From: an uncultured bacterium
GTDB taxonomy: Bacteria; Verrucomicrobiota; Lentisphaeria; Victivallales; UBA1829
Length of the DNA: 64,000 bases
Direction of reading: 5' to 3'
Assembly (NCBI GenBank): GCA_900548385.1
Contig: URKJ01000005.1
Location: forward strand, 1 to 64,000
The notes beneath the pieces were generated by a model, which was given only the letters and a program-made list of their open reading frames with translations, had not been told where the DNA came from and made no database searches. Below, in pieces: positions 36,539 to 44,906 of this stretch (the stretch's first letter is position 1; the number at the start of each line of letters is the position of its first letter). The translations under genes and the position numbers were made by a program.

Positions 36539-39500
36539 TTGAAGTACTCCACGTTTATGTTTGATATTGTTACTTTTCCTGTTGCTCTGCGCAAACCGAG
36601 CATGAGATCCGCCTGTTTTGCTTTATTGGAAAATGGAATCCAGCATTCGACACTGGTCCACGGGGTATTGCCCGTCATCCCGGAATGAACGATATTGCCG
36701 AAATCCCATCGCCCAAGCTGGAACATAAAACCTTCCGGACGATAACGGTTAATCGGTTTCGAGTCCGGAGTGATCTGATCCAATTTGACCAGCGCGCGGA
36801 GTTTTACCCCCTTTGCTTCGGCGGGAACGGTCAGATTCTGCGTCAGCGCAAACTCTTTTCCGAACCGTTCGGTTGCATTCAGTTCCACGGCATTGGCGCC
36901 ATTGAAACCTTTTCCGGGGAGAAAACGAACCGTACAACGCGAGTTTTGAAATAACCAGCCCCATTGATCTGCTTCGCCATATTTTCCGGAACTGAAATCC
37001 GAATTCCGAGGGATGCTATTGCCATCCAATGCGTTGCGGATTTCCGGAGCAAGACGGAACACCGGGTAATGGAAGCGATGACGGTAGTGTTTCTCCGGAA
37101 TATTGCTCAGAGATTCGGGGCGGGGGGTTATTACTTTATCTGTTCCCTCCCGGTGAAGTCCGATTTCCATTCCGAACCGCCCGGTTCCAGGCATCCGGAA
37201 TTCGTTCCACGGAATTGATCCTTCAAGGATATAACCGTCTTCCGTGCGGGTCTGTTTCAGAACTGCTTTCGAGCGGAAACGCGGATTGACACGGGAAATT
37301 GCTTTGATCGAATTACCGGTTTTGGAAGGAATCGCGCTGAAACCATACTGATAGCAGTTCAACGGTTTGGAAGAAAGTATTTCGTTGTTGTCAAGACGGC
37401 GGAACGGGGTGGGATCCAGGAAGATTTCTATTGCGTCGCCCTGCCACGGGGCGTCTCCAGGCGGCGCAACAATATCAAGATCTTTCACAACTGCATGAAA
37501 ATTCAGCGAGCCGTTTGCCGACCATACTTTGACTGCAGCATTTTTACCGACATTCAGCATCTGCGCGGTTTTTTCATCCGTTCCAACCGGGTATTCGGGA
37601 ACATCCGGAAGCCGGATTGCGATCTGCGTGCCTGCTTCATTGTCATCGGGACGAAAAGGCAGAATGGACGGCAGCGCATCCGGATATGGAACGATCGCCG
37701 TGCTGTCATCCTCGCTTGAATGGAATGCAAATTGCACGGCGGGCAGTTTGGTCCGGGCAGTGAAATATGCGGTAAAACGAGCTTGCTGGCCAGTCATATT
37801 AATTGCGTTGATATGTACCGAATTTCCTGCTTTCTTCACAAAGATCCGGCAGCTTTCTGCCGGAATGAATTTTGCCTTGCGGAAAAATTCACTTACAGCG
37901 GCAAGAGAACCAAAGATATAATGCGGTTCATAGCTCTGACGGATCTTTGTACTGTTTTCTGCATTGCCGAACAGATCGGTGATCCGGACGGCACGGCCGG
38001 CTGGAACGTTCATAATAGAACCGGCCGGGCGAAGATCGTAGACAAATCCAACAGCTTTTCCGGTTGGTCCCGAAAAGATTCCGGCGCGCATATAAGGATT
38101 GAGCACGACAGGTTGAAGCTTCGTCATTCCCGCAAGATGGGCGGAAAGTGCATTTGTTGCGGTCGCCATCTCGCTCAGCGCAGGGATTGCGGTCACCGGT
38201 GGAGCAACTTTCAGGAATGAAGTTGCCGACAGAGAAAGTGCTGCTTCAACACCGTTGAGCATACCGTCGAGATAATGGCGCTGCACGGCTTCTGCATCGC
38301 AGACGCCAAGATTGACATAGAAATCCTTTTGCGGTTTCCGGGCATTGGTGATATAGAAACACTCGGTGTTCCAAAGAGGTCTCGGCTTCTTGAGTGTGGC
38401 GCGAAGTTCCTGAATGTGTCTGGTATAGAGACCGTAAACTCCCTTGATGTAGTCGGTGGAGTTCCAGTAAGGATGGAACGCGCAATAATCCATGGAATCG
38501 ACATAATCCGGATCGGCCTGCGTAAGACGTGCACACCATCCTTTATCAAAACCGACATCGCAGGTGTTGCCGTTGCCAAGCACTTTGAATGTCGGATTCA
38601 TGTTTTTGATCCGTTTATAAACGTGTTTGAGATAGCGTATATAAACATCCGGTGGACATTCCGCCGCGCCGGGTTCGTTGAGAAATTCCCAGAACCGGAT
38701 TTTACCGCCCCATGTTTTCAGGCAGAAGTCCAGGTAGCCGTTCCATATTTCCTCCGGACCGTCGAGCAGGAGGAGCCCTTTATTTCCCGGGATTGACTTC
38801 ATGTACTGGCGAAGATGGTGCGGATAAGTGGCTTTTTCCGGTTTGCTGTCCGAGTCCGGGAAGAGCAACGAAGTTCCGGAGAGGCAGAATACCGGATCCA
38901 TGCCGACCCGTACCGCCTCATCAATGAGAGGACCGACAACGTCGGAACGGAATTTATTTTTTTCCGGTTCGATGGTCTTCCAGTCTCCCCAGATTCGAAT
39001 CATGCGCATACCCGCCAGATACGGAATTTCTGCTATACTGCGTCGTGAGGGGTAATAGCGGTAGGTCGAATGCTTGAACATATCGGAATAGGGCGTGTGG
39101 GGAATGACGAGCGTATCGTGGTTATAACCGATTCCCCATCCCGGAGTATATGCCGGATGTTTGACTGGTGCATGAATAACGGAAAAGTCGCCGAGAACAG
39201 GAATTTGCCTTCCATTACGGGAAAGTTCAAAATGCCAGGAACCATACAAATCAGCCTTCAATTCAAGATTTCCTTCATAGCGGAAATTATGTTTTATCAG
39301 TTTTACGGGAAATTTCAAACGGATCGTTTTATTATGATCGGCAACCGCGGAAAGTATGACAGTTTCTATATCTTTTTGAGAATTCAAGCGTGCGTTGAGT
39401 TTGAGTTTGATTGTTTCTCCTTTCCGGTATGCTGCGCCGTCCCGGTCCGGAATTGCGGCAGCCTCCTCAAGCGGCTCCTCCGGAGAGTCGGCAAAGCGGC

Positions 39501-40083
39501 ATTTGAAGTTGTCAAGAAATAGCGAACCTTGAAGCGGTGTACCGTCCTGCCGGAAAACGTTGAGAGTAAGCAGATAATCGTTGTGCCATTTAATGACTTT
39601 AAATTTATGTGAGACATGCTGCCATTCGGCAGAAGGTCGGAGAACAAAGCCTTTCAGCACCGGATAACGGGGATGATCCCAGGTCGGTAAAGGTTTGAGC
39701 CCGCGATCGCCAAGAGTACGGAAATCCAGGCGGGCCCGGATTTTTCCGGCTTCTTCCCTGGCGCATTTGTAATCGAACGAAATTTCAACCTCGGTGTCGC
39801 GGTCAATACTAAAACGGTTGCAGACAAGACCGAACCGCATAATGCCGTTTGCTGCCGGCGTTTGCAGCGCAAACCCGTCTTTGCCGGGAACGGTTTTAGT
39901 CTGTATGAGCATTCCCGGATTCTTAACTGCGGCGGCGGGATTGATTTGATCCGTATGAATCAACCATCCCGGAACCGGCTTTCCCGGATCACCAAGATCC
40001 ATGGAACCGCCGATATTCAACGGTGCGGCAGAGACGCTGAATATGGAAAGAATCGGGCACAGGAAAAAGATTTTTTGCATCAT
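36535..40083 (-). CDS. Large secreted glycoside hydrolase-like protein (cluster b)
   Basis: An 1182-residue secreted enzyme: signal KIFFLCPILSIFSVSAA, a CBM4/9-like domain (about 20-205), a beta-sandwich, a clan-A-like TIM barrel (about 340-680), a CBM9-like domain (about 860-1020, DAIEIFLDPTPF), and a further C-terminal jelly roll ending ITISNINVEYFK-like. The proposed catalytic residues are in FLNEPGA near residue 470 and LWNTECFYI near 573. It is the longer relative of the protein at 30099. Substrate unknown; its neighbours (GH2, rhamnosidase) suggest a rhamnose-containing glycan. AGGAG precedes the ATGATG start. Confidence 0.75.
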   Translation of the reverse strand: MMQKIFFLCPILSIFSVSAAPLNIGGSMDLGDPGKPVPGWLIHTDQINPAAAVKNPGMLIQTKTVPGKDGFALQTPAANGIMRFGLVCNRFSIDRDTEVEISFDYKCAREEAGKIRARLDFRTLGDRGLKPLPTWDHPRYPVLKGFVLRPSAEWQHVSHKFKVIKWHNDYLLTLNVFRQDGTPLQGSLFLDNFKCRFADSPEEPLEEAAAIPDRDGAAYRKGETIKLKLNARLNSQKDIETVILSAVADHNKTIRLKFPVKLIKHNFRYEGNLELKADLYGSWHFELSRNGRQIPVLGDFSVIHAPVKHPAYTPGWGIGYNHDTLVIPHTPYSDMFKHSTYRYYPSRRSIAEIPYLAGMRMIRIWGDWKTIEPEKNKFRSDVVGPLIDEAVRVGMDPVFCLSGTSLLFPDSDSKPEKATYPHHLRQYMKSIPGNKGLLLLDGPEEIWNGYLDFCLKTWGGKIRFWEFLNEPGAAECPPDVYIRYLKHVYKRIKNMNPTFKVLGNGNTCDVGFDKGWCARLTQADPDYVDSMDYCAFHPYWNSTDYIKGVYGLYTRHIQELRATLKKPRPLWNTECFYITNARKPQKDFYVNLGVCDAEAVQRHYLDGMLNGVEAALSLSATSFLKVAPPVTAIPALSEMATATNALSAHLAGMTKLQPVVLNPYMRAGIFSGPTGKAVGFVYDLRPAGSIMNVPAGRAVRITDLFGNAENSTKIRQSYEPHYIFGSLAAVSEFFRKAKFIPAESCRIFVKKAGNSVHINAINMTGQQARFTAYFTARTKLPAVQFAFHSSEDDSTAIVPYPDALPSILPFRPDDNEAGTQIAIRLPDVPEYPVGTDEKTAQMLNVGKNAAVKVWSANGSLNFHAVVKDLDIVAPPGDAPWQGDAIEIFLDPTPFRRLDNNEILSSKPLNCYQYGFSAIPSKTGNSIKAISRVNPRFRSKAVLKQTRTEDGYILEGSIPWNEFRMPGTGRFGMEIGLHREGTDKVITPRPESLSNIPEKHYRHRFHYPVFRLAPEIRNALDGNSIPRNSDFSSGKYGEADQWGWLFQNSRCTVRFLPGKGFNGANAVELNATERFGKEFALTQNLTVPAEAKGVKLRALVKLDQITPDSKPINRYRPEGFMFQLGRWDFGNIVHSGMTGNTPWTSVECWIPFSNKAKQADLMLGLRRATGKVTISNINVEYFK

Positions 40084-40108
40084 AAATGCTCCTTAATGTT
40101 TTTTATGA

Positions 40109-40846
40109 TTACGGAAGATTGGATGGAAACAGTTTGCTCCAACGGTTCTTGCGGGTATTGACATCATTGTCATAAAGCAGTTCATTCAAGACATTCAGGC
40201 TTTTGACATGTCCGTCATAAAACCAGCCAGTAACGTATGTTTCATGTACCGGAGCAATTCTGGTCTCCGGATTATCCGGATTATGCAAGTCGTTATATGA
40301 GTTATAATAGCTTATATTTCCTGTTCTTGCCGGACCTTCCAGAACAGCAATTTTCGTAGAAGGTGATTTGATCTGAACGGGAGTTCTCGCCGAATCCGGG
40401 AACTCTTTTTCTCCACTGATTCCATACGTTTTCAAGCCGGAATGATAACCCTGTGGAATATAGGACCACGGAACGAATACACTGCCGGCGGAAGTCCGGT
40501 ATTGTTCATGTTTGACACAATAGTTTTGCGGATTCGGCTGAATAAGACCTGGAGAAATTTTACTCTTATAGGGTTGTAAATAAGCTACTCCATTATTGTC
40601 ATTAATGCCATCAATCTTGTAACCGGTCAGTCGATTCCAGAAATACATAATCTCCCAAGGATAAAACACTTCATCGTCTGCATAGTGGATGATTCCGAGC
40701 CCGATCTGTTTCTGATGGCTGATGCACTGCACGAGCATTCCCTTTTCACGGACGGAATTCAAAACCGGAAGCAGCATTCCGGCAAGAATAGCGATAATAC
40801 CGATCGTTATAAGCAATTCAAGTAATGAAAAATAGAGTTTACGCAT
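40109..40846 (-). CDS. Pseudopilin with H-X9-DG motif (cluster b)
   Basis: A 245-residue protein with a six-residue leader (MRKLYF), then SLLELLITIGIIAILAGMLL as the pilin-like helix with Glu at position five. The C-terminal HETYVTGWFYDG is an exact H-X9-DG motif. There is no Gly before the cleavage site. It lies between the GH2 and the large hydrolase, with 69 and 25 bases on either side and GGAG before the ATG. Role unknown; see the recurrence of this gene type in each carbohydrate cluster. Confidence 0.88.
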   Translation of the reverse strand: MRKLYFSLLELLITIGIIAILAGMLLPVLNSVREKGMLVQCISHQKQIGLGIIHYADDEVFYPWEIMYFWNRLTGYKIDGINDNNGVAYLQPYKSKISPGLIQPNPQNYCVKHEQYRTSAGSVFVPWSYIPQGYHSGLKTYGISGEKEFPDSARTPVQIKSPSTKIAVLEGPARTGNISYYNSYNDLHNPDNPETRIAPVHETYVTGWFYDGHVKSLNVLNELLYDNDVNTRKNRWSKLFPSNLP

Positions 40847-40915
40847 TTTGCTCCTCCTGACGATTTCTTGTTTTTTCGTTTTAACTTCATTTTTGTCGTA
40901 AAAGGCAGAAATCCC

Positions 40916-42793
40916 TTATTTGCAAAAATGCTGTTTCATACTGTAATTTTCTATCTCGTTTTCATATTCTTTGCTCCTTTTCTTTATATTACAACAGCTG
41001 ATTTTCTGATTATTTGAATGACCGTCATTAAAATGTTCCGGTTCCTTTCCGAAAATTGCGGCGAGCCGGGTCGAGGAAACTTTTTCACTCCGGTCAAAAC
41101 AGTAGATCCCATTTTCCTCCTGTTCGACATCGGTCAGCTGGGTATAACAGTATCCGGCGATGAACGGTACTGAAAGAACGGCGTCAACCAACTCCTTGAG
41201 TTTGGTACAATAGGCTTCCTGTGTGTTGATTTTTTCTCCGTAGGCCCAACTCTTTGTATGCGGAATACAGCCCTGCGGAAGATAACCAACTCCACCGAAT
41301 TCGTCAAGCAGATAAGGCTGTCCGCCATACGGGACTTCCAGCATTTTCATATCCGGCGCGGGTGCGGCGACACGGGCTCCGTCCGGGGCAAGCCGCTCTT
41401 TCAGGAGAATGCCATTCTGGGTATAGTCATGGATCGTCCAAAGATCCGTTTTTACATGCGTATAACCGCTGCAGTCGTTGATCGGACGGGTCGGATCCAG
41501 TTCCTTTGTCTGATCGTAAATCATTGAGATAATCCGGCGGAAATCTCTGAGGCGCGACAGAGAAGTCCGCGTTTCATTTGTCGGGGTCCATGCGATGATG
41601 GAGGGATGATTGCAGTCTCTTTTCACGCACTCGAACCATTCCGCCATGAGCTGATGTGCGCATTGCCAGTAAGAATTGTCCGATTCGGGATCCTTATTGA
41701 TCCATGAGGGACTTTCGCACCATGTAATATAGCCGAGCCTGTCGGCCCAGTAATGAAAACGTTCTTCAAATATCTTCTGATGCAGGCGCGCTCCGTTGAA
41801 TCCGGCACGCATGGCAAGCAGAATATCCTGTTTGAGCATTTCATCGGAAGGTGCGGTCATAATACCGTCCGGATAATATCCCTGGTCCAGGACAAAGCGC
41901 AAATAGCGGGCTTTCCCGTTCAGCAGAATGCATCCGTTTCGCAGACTGATTTCCCGCAGCCCTGCGTAGGAACGGACATAATCACAGACAGTTCCGTCCG
42001 GCGCGCGCAGTATATATTCGATATCGTAGAGAAAAGGATCTTCCGGTGACCAGAATCTTCTGCCGGGAGCATGAACCGTGACCGCCGTTCCGTTGCGGGA
42101 AATGGTCTTATTCTCCGTGGAATCGCCTTTTGCCGATACACGGATTGTCAGTTCCATATCATTTACCGGTTCATAAAAGAGCGGAAAAAAACAGAATGTT
42201 CCGTCGGCGGTATTCGGGACGATCCGACAGGATTTCAACCCGTCAAAAGAAACGGCTTCCATCCAGACGCTCTGCCAGATTCCTGTTGTTCTGGTATAGC
42301 GGCATCCCTGCGATTCATAAAAGGGAGATTGTTTGCCGATCGCTTGTTTTCCCCCTCGAACATCATCGCGGACATGAAGAACAAAATCGAATGGGGTTTC
42401 CAGTTCCGCCGCATTTGTTATGTCGAATGAAAAAGACGAAAAGCCGCCGGTGTGAGTTCCGATGCTTCGGCCGTTGATGAAACCTTCACATTCATAATCG
42501 ACCGCACCGAAATGAAGAAGAATACGTTTCCCTTCCCATCTCCGGGGAAGCGTAATTTTCCGGTGATAGAACATCGCCGGAATGAAATCCCGAAACTCCA
42601 CACCGGAGCATTTACTTTCAGGGCAGAAAGGAACGAGAATCTTCTTTCCGAATCCTTGTGAATTTGTCATGCCGCGGCTTCGGCCGGAATCGGAAAAATC
42701 AAATTCATAACTCCAAATGCCATTTAAGCAAATCCAGTCGTCCCGCATGAATTGAGGACGCGGATATTCATTTCTGACCTGTTGATCATTCAT
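40916..42793 (-). CDS. GH2-family glycoside hydrolase
   Basis: A 625-residue cytoplasmic enzyme of GH2 (beta-galactosidase, beta-glucuronidase or beta-mannosidase group). The sugar-binding jelly roll is residues 10-185 (YHRKITLPRRWEGKRILLHF), an immunoglobulin-like domain follows, and the TIM barrel starts near 280. The acid/base Glu is in WTPTNETRTS near residue 406 and the nucleophile in LLDEFGG near 497. No signal peptide, so it acts on imported oligosaccharides. It is the first gene of cluster b, transcribed away from an AraC regulator, and is probably controlled by it. Confidence 0.9.
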   Translation of the reverse strand: MNDQQVRNEYPRPQFMRDDWICLNGIWSYEFDFSDSGRSRGMTNSQGFGKKILVPFCPESKCSGVEFRDFIPAMFYHRKITLPRRWEGKRILLHFGAVDYECEGFINGRSIGTHTGGFSSFSFDITNAAELETPFDFVLHVRDDVRGGKQAIGKQSPFYESQGCRYTRTTGIWQSVWMEAVSFDGLKSCRIVPNTADGTFCFFPLFYEPVNDMELTIRVSAKGDSTENKTISRNGTAVTVHAPGRRFWSPEDPFLYDIEYILRAPDGTVCDYVRSYAGLREISLRNGCILLNGKARYLRFVLDQGYYPDGIMTAPSDEMLKQDILLAMRAGFNGARLHQKIFEERFHYWADRLGYITWCESPSWINKDPESDNSYWQCAHQLMAEWFECVKRDCNHPSIIAWTPTNETRTSLSRLRDFRRIISMIYDQTKELDPTRPINDCSGYTHVKTDLWTIHDYTQNGILLKERLAPDGARVAAPAPDMKMLEVPYGGQPYLLDEFGGVGYLPQGCIPHTKSWAYGEKINTQEAYCTKLKELVDAVLSVPFIAGYCYTQLTDVEQEENGIYCFDRSEKVSSTRLAAIFGKEPEHFNDGHSNNQKISCCNIKKRSKEYENEIENYSMKQHFCK

Positions 42794-42874
42794 CGTCTGA
42801 AAACCTCTCTGGTTATTTCCGGTATATTATAGATGATAATTCTCTGTTTGAAAATGGATTTACTTCCGAAAAAT

Positions 42875-42891
42875 AATGGACTTTGTCCATT
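42875..42891. promoter_or_regulatory. Palindrome in the AraC-GH2 divergent promoter
   Basis: AATGGAC (42875-42881) and GTCCATT (42885-42891) form perfect 7-bp arms around TTT. It contains TTTGTCC, also present twice in the AraC-GH36 promoter. A likely regulator site. Confidence 0.55.
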
Positions 42892-42930
42892 TTTTAAAAG
42901 GAAAACAATAAACATTTCTTGATTTCCTGA

Positions 42931-43836
42931 ATGAGTAATGGTATTTTCCCGAAAGAGCGAATATCTGTTTCAAAAAACAAAAATCAAATTGACATGCGTA
43001 AAAACGGTGCGATAACAATCAAGTCAGAATGGAGCGAGTTTCTCGCGGAGCTGGATGTAAAAATTATGATCTGCGGTTTTGCGCAGGAGATCGTTAATTG
43101 GCAACCGCTTGATTCGTTTTTCCGGGAAATGCCATTCTACCGCCTCTATCTGCCGACAAAAGGGGAATTTTGCATTTCCTCCGTCTATTCCATAGAATCG
43201 ACGACGTTGATTCGTCCGGGAACAGTTTATCTTATCCCGGACTGTCTGGTTCTGAAATATCAAGGGATTGCGCCAAGCGACCATTACTGGATTCACTTTT
43301 TCTCCCGCCAGATGCAGAAACTGCCATTTTACGAGCCGCTGGAACTTCCGGAAGAAATCTTTACCCATCCGAGAGAACGCTTTGCCGGCATCGTGGAGCA
43401 TTGTCGTCAATATGAGAATCTGGAGCATCAGATAGCGGCAAAATGTGAAGTCGAAAAACTGCTGATTCCGTTCATAGAACACCTTTCATCAATGACTCCT
43501 GTCCGGAATTTACCGAAAGTGCAGCTGTTTAGTTTGATTGAGTATATTGATTCGAACATCGGACATAAAATTACGGTCTCCGAGCTTGCTGCAAGGGCGC
43601 ATCTCAGCCGTTCGAAACTGACCGCACTGTTTGTTGGGCAGTTCCGGATGCTGCCGAAACAGTTTATCACGATGCGGCGGCTGTACTATGCAAAGCATCT
43701 TCTGCTTCAGCGCAATTTGCCGATCAAGGAAATCGCCTGGCGCTGTGGCTACCCGGATGAATACTTCTTTTTCCGGATTTTCAAAAAATATGTAAAAACT
43801 ACACCTTGCGAATTCCGGAAACAGCAGATTTATTGA
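42931..43836 (+). CDS. AraC-family regulator (cluster b)
   Basis: A 301-residue regulator: a cupin-like ligand-binding N-terminus (LPTKGEFCISS, LIRPGTVYLIPD) and two helix-turn-helix motifs at the C-terminus (ITVSELAARAHLSRSKL; then NLPIKEIAWRCGYPDEYFF and IFKKYVKTTPCEFRK). AraC proteins of this type usually activate adjacent sugar genes when a sugar binds. It is divergent from GH2 and shares a 137-base promoter region. Neither the ATG at 42931 nor that at 42994 has a good ribosome site, so the start is uncertain. Confidence 0.9.
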   Translation: MSNGIFPKERISVSKNKNQIDMRKNGAITIKSEWSEFLAELDVKIMICGFAQEIVNWQPLDSFFREMPFYRLYLPTKGEFCISSVYSIESTTLIRPGTVYLIPDCLVLKYQGIAPSDHYWIHFFSRQMQKLPFYEPLELPEEIFTHPRERFAGIVEHCRQYENLEHQIAAKCEVEKLLIPFIEHLSSMTPVRNLPKVQLFSLIEYIDSNIGHKITVSELAARAHLSRSKLTALFVGQFRMLPKQFITMRRLYYAKHLLLQRNLPIKEIAWRCGYPDEYFFFRIFKKYVKTTPCEFRKQQIY

Positions 43837-43926
43837 ACTGCTCCGAACAATTTGTCTGTAATCTGCCATGAAGCGGAGCGCCGCCGTTTTCAGGCGGGTT
43901 CCTGTGCTCAGAATGAGAAAAACGGC

Positions 43927-44772
43927 TCACGGACGCCGGCGTTGAAAGTGCCGGCGGTACTGCAGTGGTGTCGTCCCCGTGTGACGGCGGAACGCCGCAC
44001 AAAACCACGCGCATCCCTGGTAATGGATCCGGGCGGCGATTTCCCGGATGGGAGTGACGGTTTCCGCAAGCAGCCGTTTTGCCTCCTCCATCCGCAGTTC
44101 AAACAGGAACTGTGCAGGCGGCGGGTAGCCCGCCTGTTTCCAGTGCCGGGAAAAAGTCCGGTAGGAGAAACCTGATTCGCGCGCAAGTTCGTCGAGGTCG
44201 ATTTCCCGCATGAGATTCAAGCGCAGATAAGAAGCAATCCGGCGGATTTTCTCATCCGGCCATGAGACCGGCGCTCTGCTGCGCTGTTTCCGGATCAGCA
44301 GGACTTCCTGCAGCATCTGGAAACAGAGCATGTCGATTCGGTCTGCCGCACCGAATTCCTCCGATTTCCCGGCGAGTTCCTGAATCCGCCGAAAAATGGC
44401 GTTCAGCTCCGGGGCTTCCGGCAGTTCGCAGAAAACAATATCATCCTCCAGTCCGCACCGGCGGAGTTCCTCCAGCAATTCGGCTGCGTAGGTGAAATAA
44501 AAAGCGGTTCCGCTGTCCGGCTCCGGGATACGGTGGAGCTCGCCCGGACGTTTGACCAGCAGATGCGGGTAACGCCCCGTCCGGCGTTTCCCGTCGATTT
44601 CCATGGTGCAGCTGTCTCTCCTGCCGGAAAAGCGGAAACAGATCTGTACGCCGCGGACAACCTGATATTCCAATGCCGGATGATCAAGGTGGTACGCAGT
44701 CGAACATACCGGAGGAACGGTGTTCAGTTCTCTCCGGCGGTTTTCCAGATTCAGATAAAATACGACAGCCAT
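43927..44772 (-). CDS. AraC-family regulator (cluster c)
   Basis: A 281-residue regulator: an N-terminal cupin-like sensor (HLLVKRPGELHRIP) and a C-terminal double helix-turn-helix (IDLDELARESGFSYRTFSRHW; then VTPIREIAARIHYQGCAWFCAAF and RRHTGTTPLQYRR). Divergent from the GH36 gene, which it probably activates. The open frame could start at a TTG at 44808, but that TTG is the start of TTGACT, a likely -35 box, and the hydrophobic stretch it would add is promoter sequence. The ATG at 44770-44772 is therefore chosen; no clear ribosome site precedes it. Confidence 0.88.
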   Translation of the reverse strand: MAVVFYLNLENRRRELNTVPPVCSTAYHLDHPALEYQVVRGVQICFRFSGRRDSCTMEIDGKRRTGRYPHLLVKRPGELHRIPEPDSGTAFYFTYAAELLEELRRCGLEDDIVFCELPEAPELNAIFRRIQELAGKSEEFGAADRIDMLCFQMLQEVLLIRKQRSRAPVSWPDEKIRRIASYLRLNLMREIDLDELARESGFSYRTFSRHWKQAGYPPPAQFLFELRMEEAKRLLAETVTPIREIAARIHYQGCAWFCAAFRRHTGTTPLQYRRHFQRRRP

Positions 44773-44829
44773 AATGAATACAATTAGCACAGAAAATGAA
44801 AAAGTCAAATGTCTGAAAAACGATATTTT

Positions 44830-44891
44830 TTTGTCCGGACGGCCTCTAGCCGATTTTTGAATTCTGTTGTATAATTAAAATAACGGACAAA
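44830..44891. promoter_or_regulatory. Divergent promoter region with an 8-bp inverted motif pair
   Basis: TTTGTCCG (44830-44837) and its exact complement CGGACAAA (44884-44891) flank TATAAT (44870-44875), the likely -10 of the GH36 gene. The -35 is poor, as expected for an AraC-activated promoter. The left copy extends into the palindrome GTCCGGAC. Confidence 0.6.
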
Positions 44892-44906
44892 TGAAAGGAG
44901 GCGAAA

